Assembly: GCA_019321725.1 (NCBI GenBank)
Contig: CM033120.1
Location: forward strand, 14,414,278 to 14,478,277
Reading direction: 5' to 3'
Source: Paulownia fortunei
Lineage: Eukaryota; Streptophyta; Magnoliopsida; Lamiales; Paulowniaceae
Length of the DNA stretch: 64,000 nt
A model generated the notes under the pieces. That model searched no databases, was not told where the DNA came from, and saw nothing but the letters and a program-made list of their open reading frames with translations. Positions 49,801 to 61,937 of the stretch are shown in pieces; within the stretch, counting starts at the first letter, position 1; each line of letters starts with the position of its first letter. Made by a program: the position numbers and the translations under genes.

Positions 49801-52800
49801 TTTTTTTCATTTTTTTGTGATTTAGAACTCATTCTCAACAAACCGTATTTGCATGGAGAAAATCTTGAATTTTTGTGATTTCATACTATTAGGAGCCTTG
49901 GCATAAATGCATTATCAGAGGAGCTTCCAAGGGAACTTGGACTGCTGACTGACTTAAGATCATTGTGAGTTCTCTTTAGTCTCATTCATGCGGTTTAACC
50001 AGCACAGTAGTCTCCTTTCATGCAAGCATATAAGTATGTACCCGTATATTTATTCGAAAAATTGGAAACTTCTCATCAAATTAGATATCCACTTATGTAG
50101 AGTTACTTATGTATTTGCTTATCTGCAGGTCCTTTAGCACAAACAATTTCTCTGGCCCTTTACCATCTGAGCTTGGGAGACTATCAAGACTAACACAAAT
50201 GTAAGTTCTAATGCACTCCACAATTTCTGCAAAGTTCACTATAGCACAGGAGATTAAGTAGATACTACTTTGACTGCGTATGAAATCTACGAAGCTATTT
50301 ACTGGATGATTAAGAATGTTAAATCTTCATATGCCGCCTATGCTTCACTGCTATTGACATCTATCATGCTGTGACAAGCTGTAAGACACGTTTTAATTCT
50401 AAATAAACTTAAGTGTGGAAATATACGAGGAATTTACTACTTTAAGCACTTCTATGTTTCGCTGTTTTTCTATACATTGTGATGGATTAATTACTTGTTT
50501 CCAACAATCTTGACCTTAACCTGACTTGCCCTTTCCCTTGTTTATCTTGATTCATCCTCTTGTTTGAAGCCACACACTGTTTCGTTAGCTGGAAAATAGA
50601 AGTATTCTGGCCAATTTTTTCCTTATCAATTTCTTTTTCATCTCGCCAGATACTTTGATAGTGCTGGAGTTAGTGGTCCAATACCTCCAACATTTGCTAA
50701 TCTACGGAGCTTGGAGAGAGTGTAAGAGCACTAAGCAAAAAATCTATCTCCTTTACTTTATTCGAACTAATTGAACATAAAGTAATCATTTGATCCAACT
50801 CTCAATGATCATGTGCTTTGGAAATGATTGTTGGTGTTTCAGGTGGGCATCAGACAATGAACTCACGGGCCAGATACCTGACTTCATTGGAAATTGGTCC
50901 AACCTCATTGCACTGTGAGACAAGATTCTCATTTCTATATATTAATTGTGTTTACATATTTTTTCTTGTCCATATTTCTCCTACTAATTTCAGTAACAGA
51001 GAATATGCTGTAGTAATTGTGCTTGAATACTTCAAAAAAATTTCCAAGCTCCTCCTTTTAATAGCTTGTGATTGGCTGTTTTGCAACATGTCTATAGGAG
51101 GTTTCAAGGAAATTCATTTCAAGGTTCAATACCACCATCATTCTCCAATTTAACCTCTTTGAATGACTTGTGAGTGTTATCCACTTCTTTTCTCTTTGTA
51201 TTTTCAGAATATTTTTTGTTTTTGTTATTTAATTTTTTCGGGTGTCTGCAGAAGCTAATCTTTTTCATCATATATGATATGCTTAGGAGAATAAGTGATC
51301 TATCTAACGGGAGCTCTTCACTGGACTTCCTCAGGGACATGACGTCCCTATCTACCTTGTAAGTATATAAAGCATAGCTTCTATTTCTGTAAATAAACTG
51401 ATATGACACTTCTTTTGACTTTTCATTGGCAAGTTCTAAACATGACTAACTTTTTTGGCAGAGTTTTGCGGAACAATAATGTTTCTGGTTCCATACCTTC
51501 ATATTTTGGTGAATTTCAGAGTTTGTCACTCCTGTAAGTATCACCGTCACACTCTGATTTTCAGAAACATGTTGAGACCACAGCATATAAGGCTGATGGT
51601 ATGTTACTCCAGCCAAACATATTTCAGCCTTGGGAACAGGCATATCAGCCGCATAAAAGGGGTTTCCATACTATGAATTTTAAACTTTTACAGTTGATTA
51701 TATATTTACATTTTAGTTACTATTACTCATCCGACAAACTTGGTAATTCTATATGTTTCAGGGATTTGAGCTTCAACAATTTGACAGGAACAATTCCAGA
51801 CTATCTTTTCAATCACAGTTCTCTCACTCACTTGTAATTAATTATGAACTATTTACTTATGATTGAGAGCTCAGTTTCCAAGACTCCCTCCCCCTGCCAA
51901 ACAAAAAGAGGCTATAAATAAGAAAGCTTCTTGTTTTGCCTTTTTAAATCTTCAGGTTTCTTGGCAATAACTTGTTAACTGGTGCACTGCCATCCCGAAA
52001 GGCGCCATCTCTCCAAACTATGTGAGTATTCATGCTCTTGCGCCCCACCCCCATCCCCCCAACAAATATCTTAACTCTTTGAAGTTGTTTTGACCTTTTT
52101 TAGTCCAGCCCTTACCACTATATTCAACTGTTCCCCTTGAAGTTATTATAAGATCCCATGTACCTGGGGAACTTGCGTATTTGATTGAATTGAACTCATA
52201 TTTTTCAATAGTAAATGTGACATGTGAACAATAGTCCATTAAAACAAAATCAAGACTATGTGATCAATAACATCTAAATTTGTTGATCTTTGTAACAAAG
52301 CATAGATACAAGTTTCAGTAGGAAAAAATGAGTACTTAACATCCTAATATTTTCTGGCAGAGATTTATCATACAATGAATTATCGGGGAGCTTTCCGTCT
52401 TGGATCAGCGGGCAGAACTTACAACTGTATGATTTATCGAACCCAAATCTTGTACATTCTTAATATGTTTTAAGTATATCATTTTCTATTGCACTTTCTG
52501 ACATTTTCTCATTTTTTAAACTGCTCTAGCTCACACTGACCTCAAAATCTTTCTTTGGTGTAGTAATTTGGTTTCCAACAACTTCACCATTGATAATTCC
52601 AACAGCAGGTGCTTTTATGAATACACATGCTATGCTAACTTTTATTTAGATTTGTTTTCTATTAGCTTCTCGTGCAATTGTTCCTTGGTTTTTAGATTTT
52701 CTCATCTTCTCATGTACACTGTCATAACCAATCTTTTTCTGCTTTTTAGTGCTTTGCCTTCTGGATTGGATTGTCTTCAGAGAAATTTCCCTTGCTATCG

Positions 52801-55800
52801 AGGATCACCTATTTGTAAGTGATATAAATCTAGACCAAGGTGATAAATCCAGAATGATTCAAGTGTTAATGATGAACATGGTTTCCTTTGGGTGAATGAG
52901 GATGGTAGAACTTTGCAAAACAAAAAGTGCATGGTCTTTTTATATATGGATGTTTGCAGATATAACCAGAAGCTTCCTGTCATCTTATGGCTGGTCATCT
53001 AAGACAAATTCGTGAAAAATCATTCAAAGTTTTAAGTCAATTTAAAATTATTTAAAATCGAACACTTGAACAATATATTGATCTGATATACTAGGCCTGT
53101 TTGCATTTCCTAAGGTCAGCCTGAGTGTCTAATAGACTATTTTTGATACAGAGAGAGTAACCAAAACTCTGGTACAACACTGGTACATGGCCTTTCCTCT
53201 CAAATTTCTTTCATTATTCTTTCATGGTTTGGTTCAGAACACAGAGAAACCTTTGTTACGAGACCGCATTGTAACACATGTACTTCTGTTAAATGTTAAA
53301 CGAGAAGGACATATTAGCCTGCGACATGCGGGAGTTTCATTGCTTCACTAAGTTTAGTGCAGTCTTTTACAAAGTTAATATCATTGACAATTGACAGATT
53401 CTATCTGGATGATGGTCTGCAGATTCCAGCTTTGCAGTTAAATGTGGTGGGCCGCAGATTAGGTCTTCTGATCAGGTTGTATATGAGATGGATAATGAAC
53501 CTCTTGGTCCAGCAACATATTACATGACCAATACAGGCAGATGGGCAGTTAGCAATGTTGGTCTGCCTTCTGATAGCAGTAGTCCACAATACCGAAGCGC
53601 CTCTTTATCACAATTCACAAATACTTTGGACTCGGAGTTGTTCCAAACTGCTCGGATTTCAGCTGGATCATTAAGATACTATGGCTTAGGCCTGGAAAAT
53701 GGTAATTACACTGTGAGACTCCAGTTTGCAGAGACAGCAATCCTAGGTACTAGGACTTGGAGGAGTCTTGGAAGGCGTGTTTTTGATATATATATCCAGG
53801 TCTGTGTTAAAGTAGAACCTTTATCAAAGATCCTTCTGTTTATGATCTGATTCAAATAATTATGTTTTACCACCACCAACTGATAGGATCAGACAGAACT
53901 TGAAAGGACAACTTTGTCTTCCTCTAAACCATGCATTATATGGCAATGTCATAGGATATGTCCCAGCCTCAATCGTTTCTAAGTGCTGAGGGTTTTTGAA
54001 TATAATATGTTCCCTTTTGGTTTTACTTGAATAAAATGCTAGCCTGCAAATAGACAAATAATTTCAGGCATTTGGCCCAAACATTAGATCAAATAAGATA
54101 GTGAGCAAAGTTAGGTAGACATTCCACATAACTCTGGAACCTATTCAAAATAATTAAGAATATTTTGGTTCAATCCCTAGCCTAATAACACAGTTGATCA
54201 ATCTTTTGTACAGAGGATGCATGCATGGTTTATAATTAAGTTTATCACCAAGGATGTCGTGAGCACCCAAACCATAGGATTAAATTAGTATCTTTTGAAT
54301 TAGATTTTTCCTTCTGTTTATTTTCCATGATATTGAATTATTATCCTAATTATTTTGTTCTCTTTACTCTCAGAATTTTTACTTAAATAATGTCAACATT
54401 TATGTTGATTTCTTCAGTATAAATTTCTTTATAGCCTATAATCCAACATATGTTTAGTTACATAGAAGTCAAGCATATTACTCCTATTTATTTAATCTCA
54501 ATTATCTCTACCTTTTTAAAGGTGTACTTGACAGATCTATTTATATTAGTTCATTTCTTGGTTTAGTAACTTAGTTTTATGTGCTCCAGGGGAATCTGGA
54601 GTTGAAAGATTTTGACATACGAAGGGAGGCTGGTGGGGCCTCTTTAAGAGCTGTTGTGAGGGAATTCAGAGTTCAGGTGTCGGAAAACCATCTTGAAGTC
54701 CATCTGTTTTGGGCAGGAAAAGGGACTTGCTGTGTACCTGCTCAAGCTACATATGGACCTTCAGTTTCAGCAATAAGTGCAACACCAGGTATGTAAAAAC
54801 TCAGAAAACAGGACTCCTCCCAGAAATTTTGAAGTTTATTTTCTATAATCCCATGCCAATATTGATCACTTAGTTTTTCTACAGATTTCATTCCAACTGT
54901 TGCAAACAATCCTCCGAGTAGGAACACAAACCGGACTGGTCTGATTGTGGGGATTGTTGTTGCAGTTGCAGCTGCAAGTTTTCTTTCTCTAGTTGCAGTA
55001 TATTATGTGTTACGGAGACGAAAAAGGCAGAAAAACTTTGAGGACGAAGGTGAGAAAGGAAAAACTCAGAAAGCTGGGTATTTTCTTCAATGTGGGCAAA
55101 TTGGTTGGCTGTATTGGTCTTCTTCTTCTCTTTTTTTAATCTACTAGATGCGGACTCGGAATTTGTTTTCTTGTGCAAAAACATTTCATAGATAACCTTT
55201 GCTAGCATTTTTAATAGTTAATGATTCACATTCTGAAAGGATCCACAATAAGAAACAAATGAATCCATAGAATTTTAAGTTATCATGCCTCATCCCTTCG
55301 AGTGAAAATATTATACTATAAAGCAAGAGTTAATTATCTTTCCAAACTTAATGGCACAAACATGTTTCTATGAATTTGCAGAGTTATTGGGGATTGATGC
55401 ACGACCTTACACATTCAGTTATGCTGAACTTAGAGCGGCAACAGATGACTTCAATCCTACTAATAAGCTTGGAGAGGGAGGATTTGGACCTGTTTACAAG
55501 GTAAGTACAAATTTGAAGTCAAAGATTATAAAATGATTGAGCAATAAATCCCACATTCTTAGCATGAACAAGACAATGATCTAGGGATAATAAAGCTGAG
55601 AGCAAGGTTGTTTTCATCATTCATAGGCTACCCCATCATGAGCTTTGTTCATATATTTAGAACATGTGAGCAATGGCACATGTAAAATTGAATTTCAAAA
55701 GAAAAGAAAAACAGGAAGAGATAGAAAATAATGCATGACATCTGCTGCTTGAGCAGATTACGTAATTTTTACATTTCTACATGTTTCTGTGAATTTCTAT

Positions 55801-57467
55801 ACCTGTTGAAGAAATTATGTATACGTTTTCTTATCCATACAACATATTGTAAATCTGTATTACATCCACTGTATTGAGCAACAGGGAACACTTGGAGATG
55901 GAAGAGTAGTTGCTGTTAAACAATTGTCTGTGGCATCACACCAAGGAAAGAGTCAGTTTGTGGCAGAGATTGCTACTATATCTGCTGTCCAACACCGTAA
56001 CCTAGTGAAATTGTATGGTTGCTGCATTGAGGGAGATAAACGGTTGCTTGTTTATGAGTATCTTGAGAACAAGAGTCTTGATCAACTATTATTTGGAACT
56101 GGTAAATCACAAATCCTCAGCTTTGTCTATATGTTATGGAAGAGCTTTTGTCCGCTGAAGATTAAAATGATCTGCTCTAATGGAACAGGGAGTAAAATTC
56201 TATATCTTGACTGGGCAACACGTTATGACATATGCTTGGGAGTAGCAAGGGGTCTTGCTTATCTTCACGAGGAATCTCGACTTCGAATTGTTCACAGAGA
56301 TGTGAAGGCTAGCAACATTCTGCTTGATTCTGATCTCACCCCTAAAATTTCAGATTTTGGCTTGGCCAAATTATATGATGACAAAAAGACCCATATAAGC
56401 ACTCGAGTTGCTGGCACAATGTAAGATTCAGAAATTCTAGATTCATAAAGTTGTTCTCTCTCTTAATCCAGGTTCATGGCAACATTTCAACTTTGAATTA
56501 GACTCGCTAAAGTGAGTGCATAATTGAGTTCTTTTTCTGGTTCACTTGTGTAGTGGGTATCTAGCGCCAGAATATGCTATGCGCGGACATCTTACTGAAA
56601 AGGTTGATACATTCGGCTTTGGAGTTGTAGCTCTCGAGATCATCAGTGGAAGGCCGAATTCTGACTCAAGTTTGGAAGATGATATGATATATCTTCTTGA
56701 ATGGGTATGTCTTCTAGTTTGAACCTTTGTGCACAGTGATCCTTTGGAGACTATTTTACACATTAATAATACACTATCCAATATCACATAGTCCAACTAC
56801 ACAATCATTTAGCAATAGATTTGACACTAACACATGGACCCGGGGAATCTTTGTGAAGTTTGTGCAAATCCAAGTCAATCACAGGATAAATGTATTTATT
56901 TTGTGATTGGTTTATATTTGTTATATATAGAAAGTGACCGATCACAAAAAAATTGTTATTAATCAGTTGAGTTTGGTCAAACTAGGTTCGAATTAGAGTT
57001 TTAGCTGCGGTAACATAGTCCAACGTAGTCCAGCTAATCTTTCTTGGTTGTAATGAATGTCTGATATGCTATTTCAGGCTTGGAATCTTCATGAAAGTAA
57101 CAGGGAAATTGAACTGGTCGACCCAACTTTAGATCAATATGATGCAAATGAAGTAAGAAGGATCATTGGTGTCGCCCTTTTATGCACTCAAGCATCCCCA
57201 GGCCTACGGCCTGCAATGTCCCGTGTTGTGGCGATGCTTTCTGGAGACATTGAGGTGGCTTCTGTGACTACAAGACCCGGGTACCTAACTGACTGGAAGT
57301 TTAACGATGCAACTACTTTTATGATGAACACTGATAGTTCAATTTCAAACGATGATATTAATCATTTCAATTCGACAACAAGTACAACCATGACAGCAGA
57401 TCCAGGTTACTCACCTGTAAATCCTGCCAAACCCATGCTTCATGAGATAATTGGTGAGGGCAGATGA
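46833..57467 (+). CDS. LRR-malectin receptor-like serine/threonine kinase, 24 exons
   Basis: Exons: 46833-46974, 49114-49291, 49465-49536, 49721-49792, 49893-49964, 50129-50200, 50650-50721, 50843-50914, 51098-51169, 51287-51358, 51462-51533, 51762-51833, 51956-52021, 52361-52426, 52564-52608, 52750-52814, 53423-53799, 54590-54788, 54885-55049, 55382-55500, 55885-56101, 56189-56420, 56554-56704, 57078-57467. All introns are GT-AG and the reading frame is continuous: 3132 coding bases, 1043 residues. Order: signal peptide (1-34, ending ARA), LRR N-cap with CDC, LRRs (about 107-410), malectin-like domain (about 430-600), transmembrane helix (about 638-661), kinase. Kinase landmarks: [10 protein letters not shown] (705-714), K726, HRD (822-824), DFGLA (842-846), APE (868-870); it is an RD kinase and looks active. 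This is the LRR-VIII-2 group of Arabidopsis At1g56130/At1g56140 and RFK1: plasma-membrane sensors with a probable cell-wall ligand, not identified here. Length is normal for the group. Exon borders come from splice motifs and domain continuity. Confidence 0.93.
47381..47566. repeat. 94-bp tandem duplication inside receptor-kinase intron 1
   Basis: Copy one starts at 47381 and copy two at 47475, both with ATTTATATTTG(T/C)TATTCAAT. Both share AAATGCAGAAAATATATTTT and ATTGAGACATA(A/G)AGTAAATTGT. The copies differ by scattered substitutions and small gaps, so the duplication is not recent. It lies in the 2139-base first intron. Confidence 0.75.
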
Positions 57468-58244
57468 TGAGTTTCTTGATTATGTGTGGTGTGTCTCTTT
57501 CTTTTGTGTGTGTACTCGAGATAAACTAGAATAATTTAGATTTGTTTGTTGCTCATTTTTGTTTTTCCTTAAGCAGAGAGTCTTTGTTCCAGAGCTATTA
57601 GATTGAAAAGTTTTTCCAGATATGATAAATATGGTGTCCATTTTTTTGCTATTATATTTGGTTCTGTGAAGATTTTTCTTATTTTTTTTCCTCCCACGAG
57701 TCACAATCAAGCAACGGCTGAAAGTTGATCTCAAGAAATCACTTCCCTCTTCTCAGTTATCACAAACGGAAAAAACTGATGTGGTTGATTGGACGATTAA
57801 GCTTGAGATGCACAATTAGTACCACTCTCTCAAACATCACAAACCAGAATTCCCAAAACCATTTGAAAGCAAACTAACGAATCCAAGAACAAGCTCTAGA
57901 AAACAAATAATCATGAAAAGAAATAGCAGAGCCTCATTTAACATTTGAACTTTAGTTATAGTTAGTCATCAACACGATGCGTCGAACCAACAAAATAACG
58001 ATAGAAACTGGAAATAATTTCATAATAATTTAGTATTACTGCTTGTGGTTGGATTATTCCCAAAAGCAGAACAGAAAGTTCTGCAACTTCCCCTGACCCA
58101 AGCTATCACCTATTTCCCGATGCCCGTAATAGCAGCAGATCAGAGTATCTTCTGCCACATATCACAATCCAAGAAACAAAAATATGTATCAATTTAGTCA
58201 AAAACGAATAAAAACTCCAACCCCTCCAAAAGTAAAAGCACAAA
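57468..58244. other. Intergenic space between convergent genes
   Basis: Between the stop codons of the receptor kinase (+) and the membrane-protein gene (-). It should hold both 3' untranslated regions. T-rich sequence at 57545-57690 suits the receptor-kinase 3' end. No further gene recognised. Confidence 0.6.
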
Positions 58245-58868
58245 CTAACTGCACAATGCAACCCTGGTGAGTCCCAATACCAAACAAGACACAGTAAAGA
58301 AAAACAGGGTCACGAAATCCCGGGCCGACCATTTCCGAACCGGCTTGGACTCGACCCGCAAACTCTTAGCCCTCCGGAGGGCATCAACCTCCTTCAGCAA
58401 ATCAAACTCCACGCCCTTCCTCTTCAACTCCTCCACGCACTTAGCCAACAGCGAGGAGTCTTCTTTCTCCCTCTCCAACATCTTCTCCAAGTGAAATTCC
58501 ACATCAGTCTTGTATCGGATCGCCCATATGAATCCGAGAGAACAGAACAGGGAGCAGAGAGATGGGACCCATGATTTCTTGCAGAAGTGGGGCCCGTTTC
58601 CTTGTGAGGCGGCGCTGAAGAGGAGGAGGAGTGCGGTGGAGTGGAAGAGGAAGAAAAGGCAGTAGAGTTGAGTGATTTCTTTGCGCGTCGAGTCGACTTG
58701 GGTTTCTTTGAGGGACATTCGGTTGAGAATGAGCTCTTCCTCTTTCAACCATTGCTTGAGGAGGAGCTTGTGGGTTGGGGTTCCGGCGATTTGGTGGAGC
58801 GGATGCAGAGTATTCGATTCCATTACTGATGATGATTTGTTATTGGTGGTGGAGGTTGGATCGGCCAT
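58245..58868 (-). CDS. Unknown plant membrane protein with three predicted helices
   Basis: Intronless, 207 residues from the chosen start MADPTSTTNN. The frame stays open upstream to 58988 (another Met, 40 residues earlier), but that extension lacks family-like features, so the inner start is preferred. Visible features: a serine/threonine-rich N-terminus, a charged amphipathic stretch (about 34-66), a hydrophobic helix (about 68-86), a second (about 101-117), a long charged segment with heptad-like spacing (about 120-175, probable coiled coil), and a C-terminal helix (about 185-202). I do not recognise a named domain; similar small helical proteins exist across plants as uncharacterised families. 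It is convergent with the upstream receptor kinase and divergent from the inhibitor gene at 59542. Location in an internal membrane is an inference from topology. Confidence 0.75.
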   Translation of the reverse strand: MADPTSTTNNKSSSVMESNTLHPLHQIAGTPTHKLLLKQWLKEEELILNRMSLKETQVDSTRKEITQLYCLFFLFHSTALLLLFSAASQGNGPHFCKKSWVPSLCSLFCSLGFIWAIRYKTDVEFHLEKMLEREKEDSSLLAKCVEELKRKGVEFDLLKEVDALRRAKSLRVESKPVRKWSARDFVTLFFFTVSCLVLGLTRVALCS

Positions 58869-58988
58869 GTATTTGGAGATCAACGCGGAGAGATTGAGTT
58901 TAGAGAGGGGGAAGAAATGAAGGAAAACAGTGAAGAGGAGCGGACGAGGTGTTTTTGTATCCAACGGTCGATTTTTTGAAATTTGCAA

Positions 58989-59541
58989 CGGTCGAATCTT
59001 GGGTCAATGATAAATATTCATAGCTGATTTCTAATTTTTTTTTTTATAAATAATTTTGAATTAGACTAAGTTAGGTTGCCTCAACACCACAAAAACATGA
59101 ATATTTAAATGACTTAATTAAAATTCATATTATATTTATATATATACCTACAAATATTTAAAAAATATTTACATTTTTCTTACAAACAACATCCAAATCT
59201 TTTGATTTGGGACTTCTGAAAAAAACCAACTCATTTTAATTTTCTTTCTACAAAAACTGTAGGTGCAGCTAGCAGTCGCTGTGATGAGATCACCATCAAG
59301 GAACCTTTACCTCAAATTGGTAGGTAACATAATTCCAAGCCTGATATAAATTCTAACACAGCCACTGGCTTAGTTAGCGTGCAACCAAAATAAGAAAAAT
59401 GGCAATTCCATGATCCTTTTTCCTTCATTCTAATCCCTTTTGTCCTTTATTATTCACATATATGTATACGGCACGAATGTGTAGCTGCATTTTCACTACC
59501 AAAACGTTGGGGCTAGCTTGTGGGCTAGGATTTTATACTAA
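58989..59541. other. Divergent intergenic region (shared promoter space)
   Basis: It separates the minus-strand membrane-protein gene from the plus-strand inhibitor gene and should contain both promoters. CATATATGTATAC at about 59457-59469 is the best TATA-like site for the inhibitor, about 80 bases before its ATG. The rest is AT-rich with a T-run near 59036-59045. Confidence 0.45.
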
Positions 59542-60084
59542 ATGATGGCTATACCGCCCTATATATTCCTCCTATTGTTTTGTCTTCCCTCCATCCAGAA
59601 AACAGGCTTATTGGTCGAGGCAGACGACAGGCTGATACAGATAGAATGCCACAACGCAAACGCCCCGACTACGTGCATCCAGTGCCTGAAATCCGATAAT
59701 CGCAGCCTAAATGCGGACAGATATGCAATTGCTACGCTTGTCATAGAATGTTTAGGCAAACATGCTGCCAGCTTAGCTGGAAAAGTGTCGGTTTTGGCTA
59801 GTGGTATTCCGCAGTACAATGCTTCAAAAAAGGCCTACAAGGATTGTGTTCAGCTGTTTTCACGAGCAACCAAGGAGCTAGAATCTGCGGGTAAAGAGAT
59901 CAAGAATGCTGATTATGATAGTGCAGATAGGTGTGTTTTCAGTGCACGCAGGTGTAATTTAGAATGTTATTCCAAGATTGGGAAAGGTGTGTCCAAATCT
60001 GAGGTCCCATCTGCTGTTAATTCTGAGATGATGGTTTTTGAGGAACTTTCTGAGGCTGCCATGAGGATTATTGAAAGATTTTAA
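59542..60084 (+). CDS. Invertase/pectin methylesterase inhibitor (C/VIF-like, PMEI domain)
   Basis: Intronless, 180 residues. The N-terminus has a hydrophobic secretion signal (about residues 3-25, IPPYIFLLLFCLPSIQ), then IECHNANAPTTCIQCLKSD, the first disulfide pair of the PMEI fold (C36 and C45). A second pair probably falls in KAYKDCVQLF and the later cysteine-rich stretch ADRCVFSARRCNLEC. The repeated short helices with YDSA-like wording fit the four-helix bundle. These proteins bind and inhibit cell-wall or vacuolar acid invertase or pectin methylesterase. The IECHNANAPTTCIQCL wording is closer to the invertase-inhibitor branch, but target choice cannot be decided from sequence by eye. 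Length is normal. Two Met codons open the frame (MMAIPP); either could start without changing the signal. Confidence 0.9.
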   Translation: MMAIPPYIFLLLFCLPSIQKTGLLVEADDRLIQIECHNANAPTTCIQCLKSDNRSLNADRYAIATLVIECLGKHAASLAGKVSVLASGIPQYNASKKAYKDCVQLFSRATKELESAGKEIKNADYDSADRCVFSARRCNLECYSKIGKGVSKSEVPSAVNSEMMVFEELSEAAMRIIERF

Positions 60085-60377
60085 TTAGTAAATTAGTGGT
60101 TGTTTAGCATATGATTATCTGTGTGTTTTAACAGACAACTTTGGAGTAATTATAGAAAAAGCAAGCTTGAACTTCTTATAAAATTGATCTTTGTCTTCAT
60201 ATTCTGATTTTTAGGAAATGAAGATTGAAATTAGATGTAGGTTTTTTTTTATTTTATTTAATTATTTTCTCCTGAAATGAACCATATTGAATAGATTCTA
60301 CTTAAGGAAAAGATCAAACTAATGGAAAAGTGGTGCTCTGATATAACTTTTGAGGAAAAGAATCCAAATGCTTTAAG

Positions 60378-60437
60378 AAATCAACAATTTATCACGCTCC
60401 AGGGGTGGGATAGCCCAACTTCTTTGCAATACACTTA
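60378..60437. repeat. Direct repeat copy 1, left part
   Basis: ATCAACAATTTATCACGCTC and CAATACACTTA here correspond to 61938-62000. Homology stops abruptly at 60437 and resumes at 61156. Confidence 0.75.
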
Positions 60438-61155
60438 GGCCTTGTTTACTTTGCCCAACTGGGCTAGATTGATTATTTGTCAAATCCTGTGTACTTTGAT
60501 TGATGAGACTCGTTGTATATTATCCAAATCGTAACAATTTGAAAAATAGGATGAATTGTAATTCACTTAGGGATGAGATCCAAATATCAACGTGGCCCAA
60601 AATATAAATCATAATGTGAAATATTCATTTTGTTTTTAAAATTGGATACAGAAAGTATAATTAATGTCGTTCATTCACTTTTGGAAACCTCTTCAAATCC
60701 AAACTTCTGCCCATCTAAACCCCTACCCGTTTCTCGTGGTCGGGGGTGGCGGCGCAAATTAAAAGTTCTACTGGTTTCTCATGGTCAGGCGTGGTGGTGC
60801 GGCGAAGATATTGGGCCAAGGAGGGAGACAAAAATAAAAATAAGAGGAAATGAGAGGTTTGAAGAAGAAAAGAGAAAAAAAAAAATGAGAGGAGAAAGAA
60901 ATGAGAAACAAGAGAGGGAATGAGACAAGAATGAAAAAAAAAAAATTCACTCCTGTCGGTGGCGGCAGCAGCAGTGGCAACAGTGGCGGCGGTGGTGGTG
61001 GTAATGGCAAAGGTTGGGTTGAGGGAGGTGGGAATAAAATAAAAAAAATGAGGAAATTAAGAAGAAAAGAGGCAAAATGAGAGAAGAATGAAGAAAGAAA
61101 TGAGAAAAATATTATAATTTTTTATTAATTATTTATTATCGAAAAATTAAACGAT
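60438..61155. mobile_element. 718-bp insertion splitting a duplicated segment
   Basis: The interrupted copy has CACTTA at both borders (60432-60437 and 61156-61161), while the uninterrupted copy near 61996 has a single CATTTA, so the inserted unit and the empty site are both visible in this window. The insert begins GGCCTTGTTTACTTTGCCC, typical of plant MITE termini. Its other end, complemented, reads GATCGTTTAA or, if the duplication is only TTA, GTGATCGTTTAA, a weak match (7 of 12). A TTA duplication would suit PIF/Harbinger-type elements. No transposase is encoded. The interior carries purine-rich and GGN-rich repeats. Confidence 0.7.
60858..61109. repeat. Duplicated purine-rich blocks flanking a GGN-rich core
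   Basis: Two purine-rich blocks (about 60858-60912 and 61057-61109) both contain GAAGAAAAGAG, ATGAGAG and GAAAGAAATGAGAAA. Between them (about 60956-61030) lies a GGCGGCAGCAGCAGTGGC and GGCGGTGGTGGTGG region. Each open frame over it gives a low-complexity peptide; not a gene. Confidence 0.7.
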
Positions 61156-61310
61156 CACTTAAGTTTGAATAACCAATTCCCAGGTTAAAAATAAGAAAAG
61201 GAATTCTACAATTTCCAATGCACTTGTTTATACATATGATGGCTGAAATATTTTTCTAAAGAACGATTCCATATATCTTTTTTCATGAATTATTCTAACT
61301 TCCTCATGTT
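61156..61310. repeat. Direct repeat copy 1, right part
   Basis: AACCAATTCCCAGGTTAAAA, ATAAGAAAAGGAATT, TATGATGGCTGAAATA and ATATATCTTTTTTCATG correspond, with scattered differences and small gaps, to 61996-62125. Confidence 0.75.
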
Positions 61311-61470
61311 AATTTTCTACAACGAAAAACAACACTATAACAAGATTAAAATTAGTAACAGGTACATTTTTAAACTCACCCCAAATCTACTCCAAGTTAG
61401 GTAAATTTTGAGACCATAAATGAATTAGTATTAATTTCAGACCTGATCCGTCAAAACAAACACTGAAATA

Positions 61471-61543
61471 CACACTCACACACACACACACAATATATAT
61501 ATATATATATATATATGACTGTATGTGTATGCGTGTGTGTTTG
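61471..61543. repeat. (CA)n(TA)n(TG)n compound microsatellite, self-complementary
   Basis: A CA tract (about 61471-61492) runs into a TA tract (61493-61516) and then a TG-rich tract (about 61519-61543). Because CA and TG tracts are complementary and symmetric about 61505, the whole array can fold into one long hairpin or cruciform. Confidence 0.85.
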
Positions 61544-61937
61544 TATTTATCTATATATGTATATATGGATTTATGTGATATATAGATAAAAACTCACATA
61601 TAAAATATAAATATAATTACAAATTAATATAAGAATGTCAAATTATAATTAATTTGTACGTTCAATATACAGAAAAATAAAAATAAAAAATATGTTTGGC
61701 TTATCAGTTTTTAAAAATTAAAACATGCAAAAATAAATTTGAAAAAAATAATTCTTTGTTAACAACTTGATATTTAAAAAGTTATGATAATTTTTTAAAA
61801 AAATAAGTTTTTAAAGATTTTAAATAAAAATTTATTTATTTTTAAAATAAAATCCAACATTTTATAAATTTCAAAAATATATTATAAAATATAAAAATTT
61901 ATAAAATCTTTTACATAAATTTAGTCAAGCACCATCT

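Noticed and set aside
58869..58988. N-terminal extension of the membrane-protein gene
   Set aside because: The upstream Met adds 40 residues without conserved character; the MADPTS start gives a more typical protein.
60768..61010. Proline/phenylalanine-rich minus-strand open frame
   Set aside because: It is the complement of GGN and purine repeats within the inserted element, not a plausible protein.
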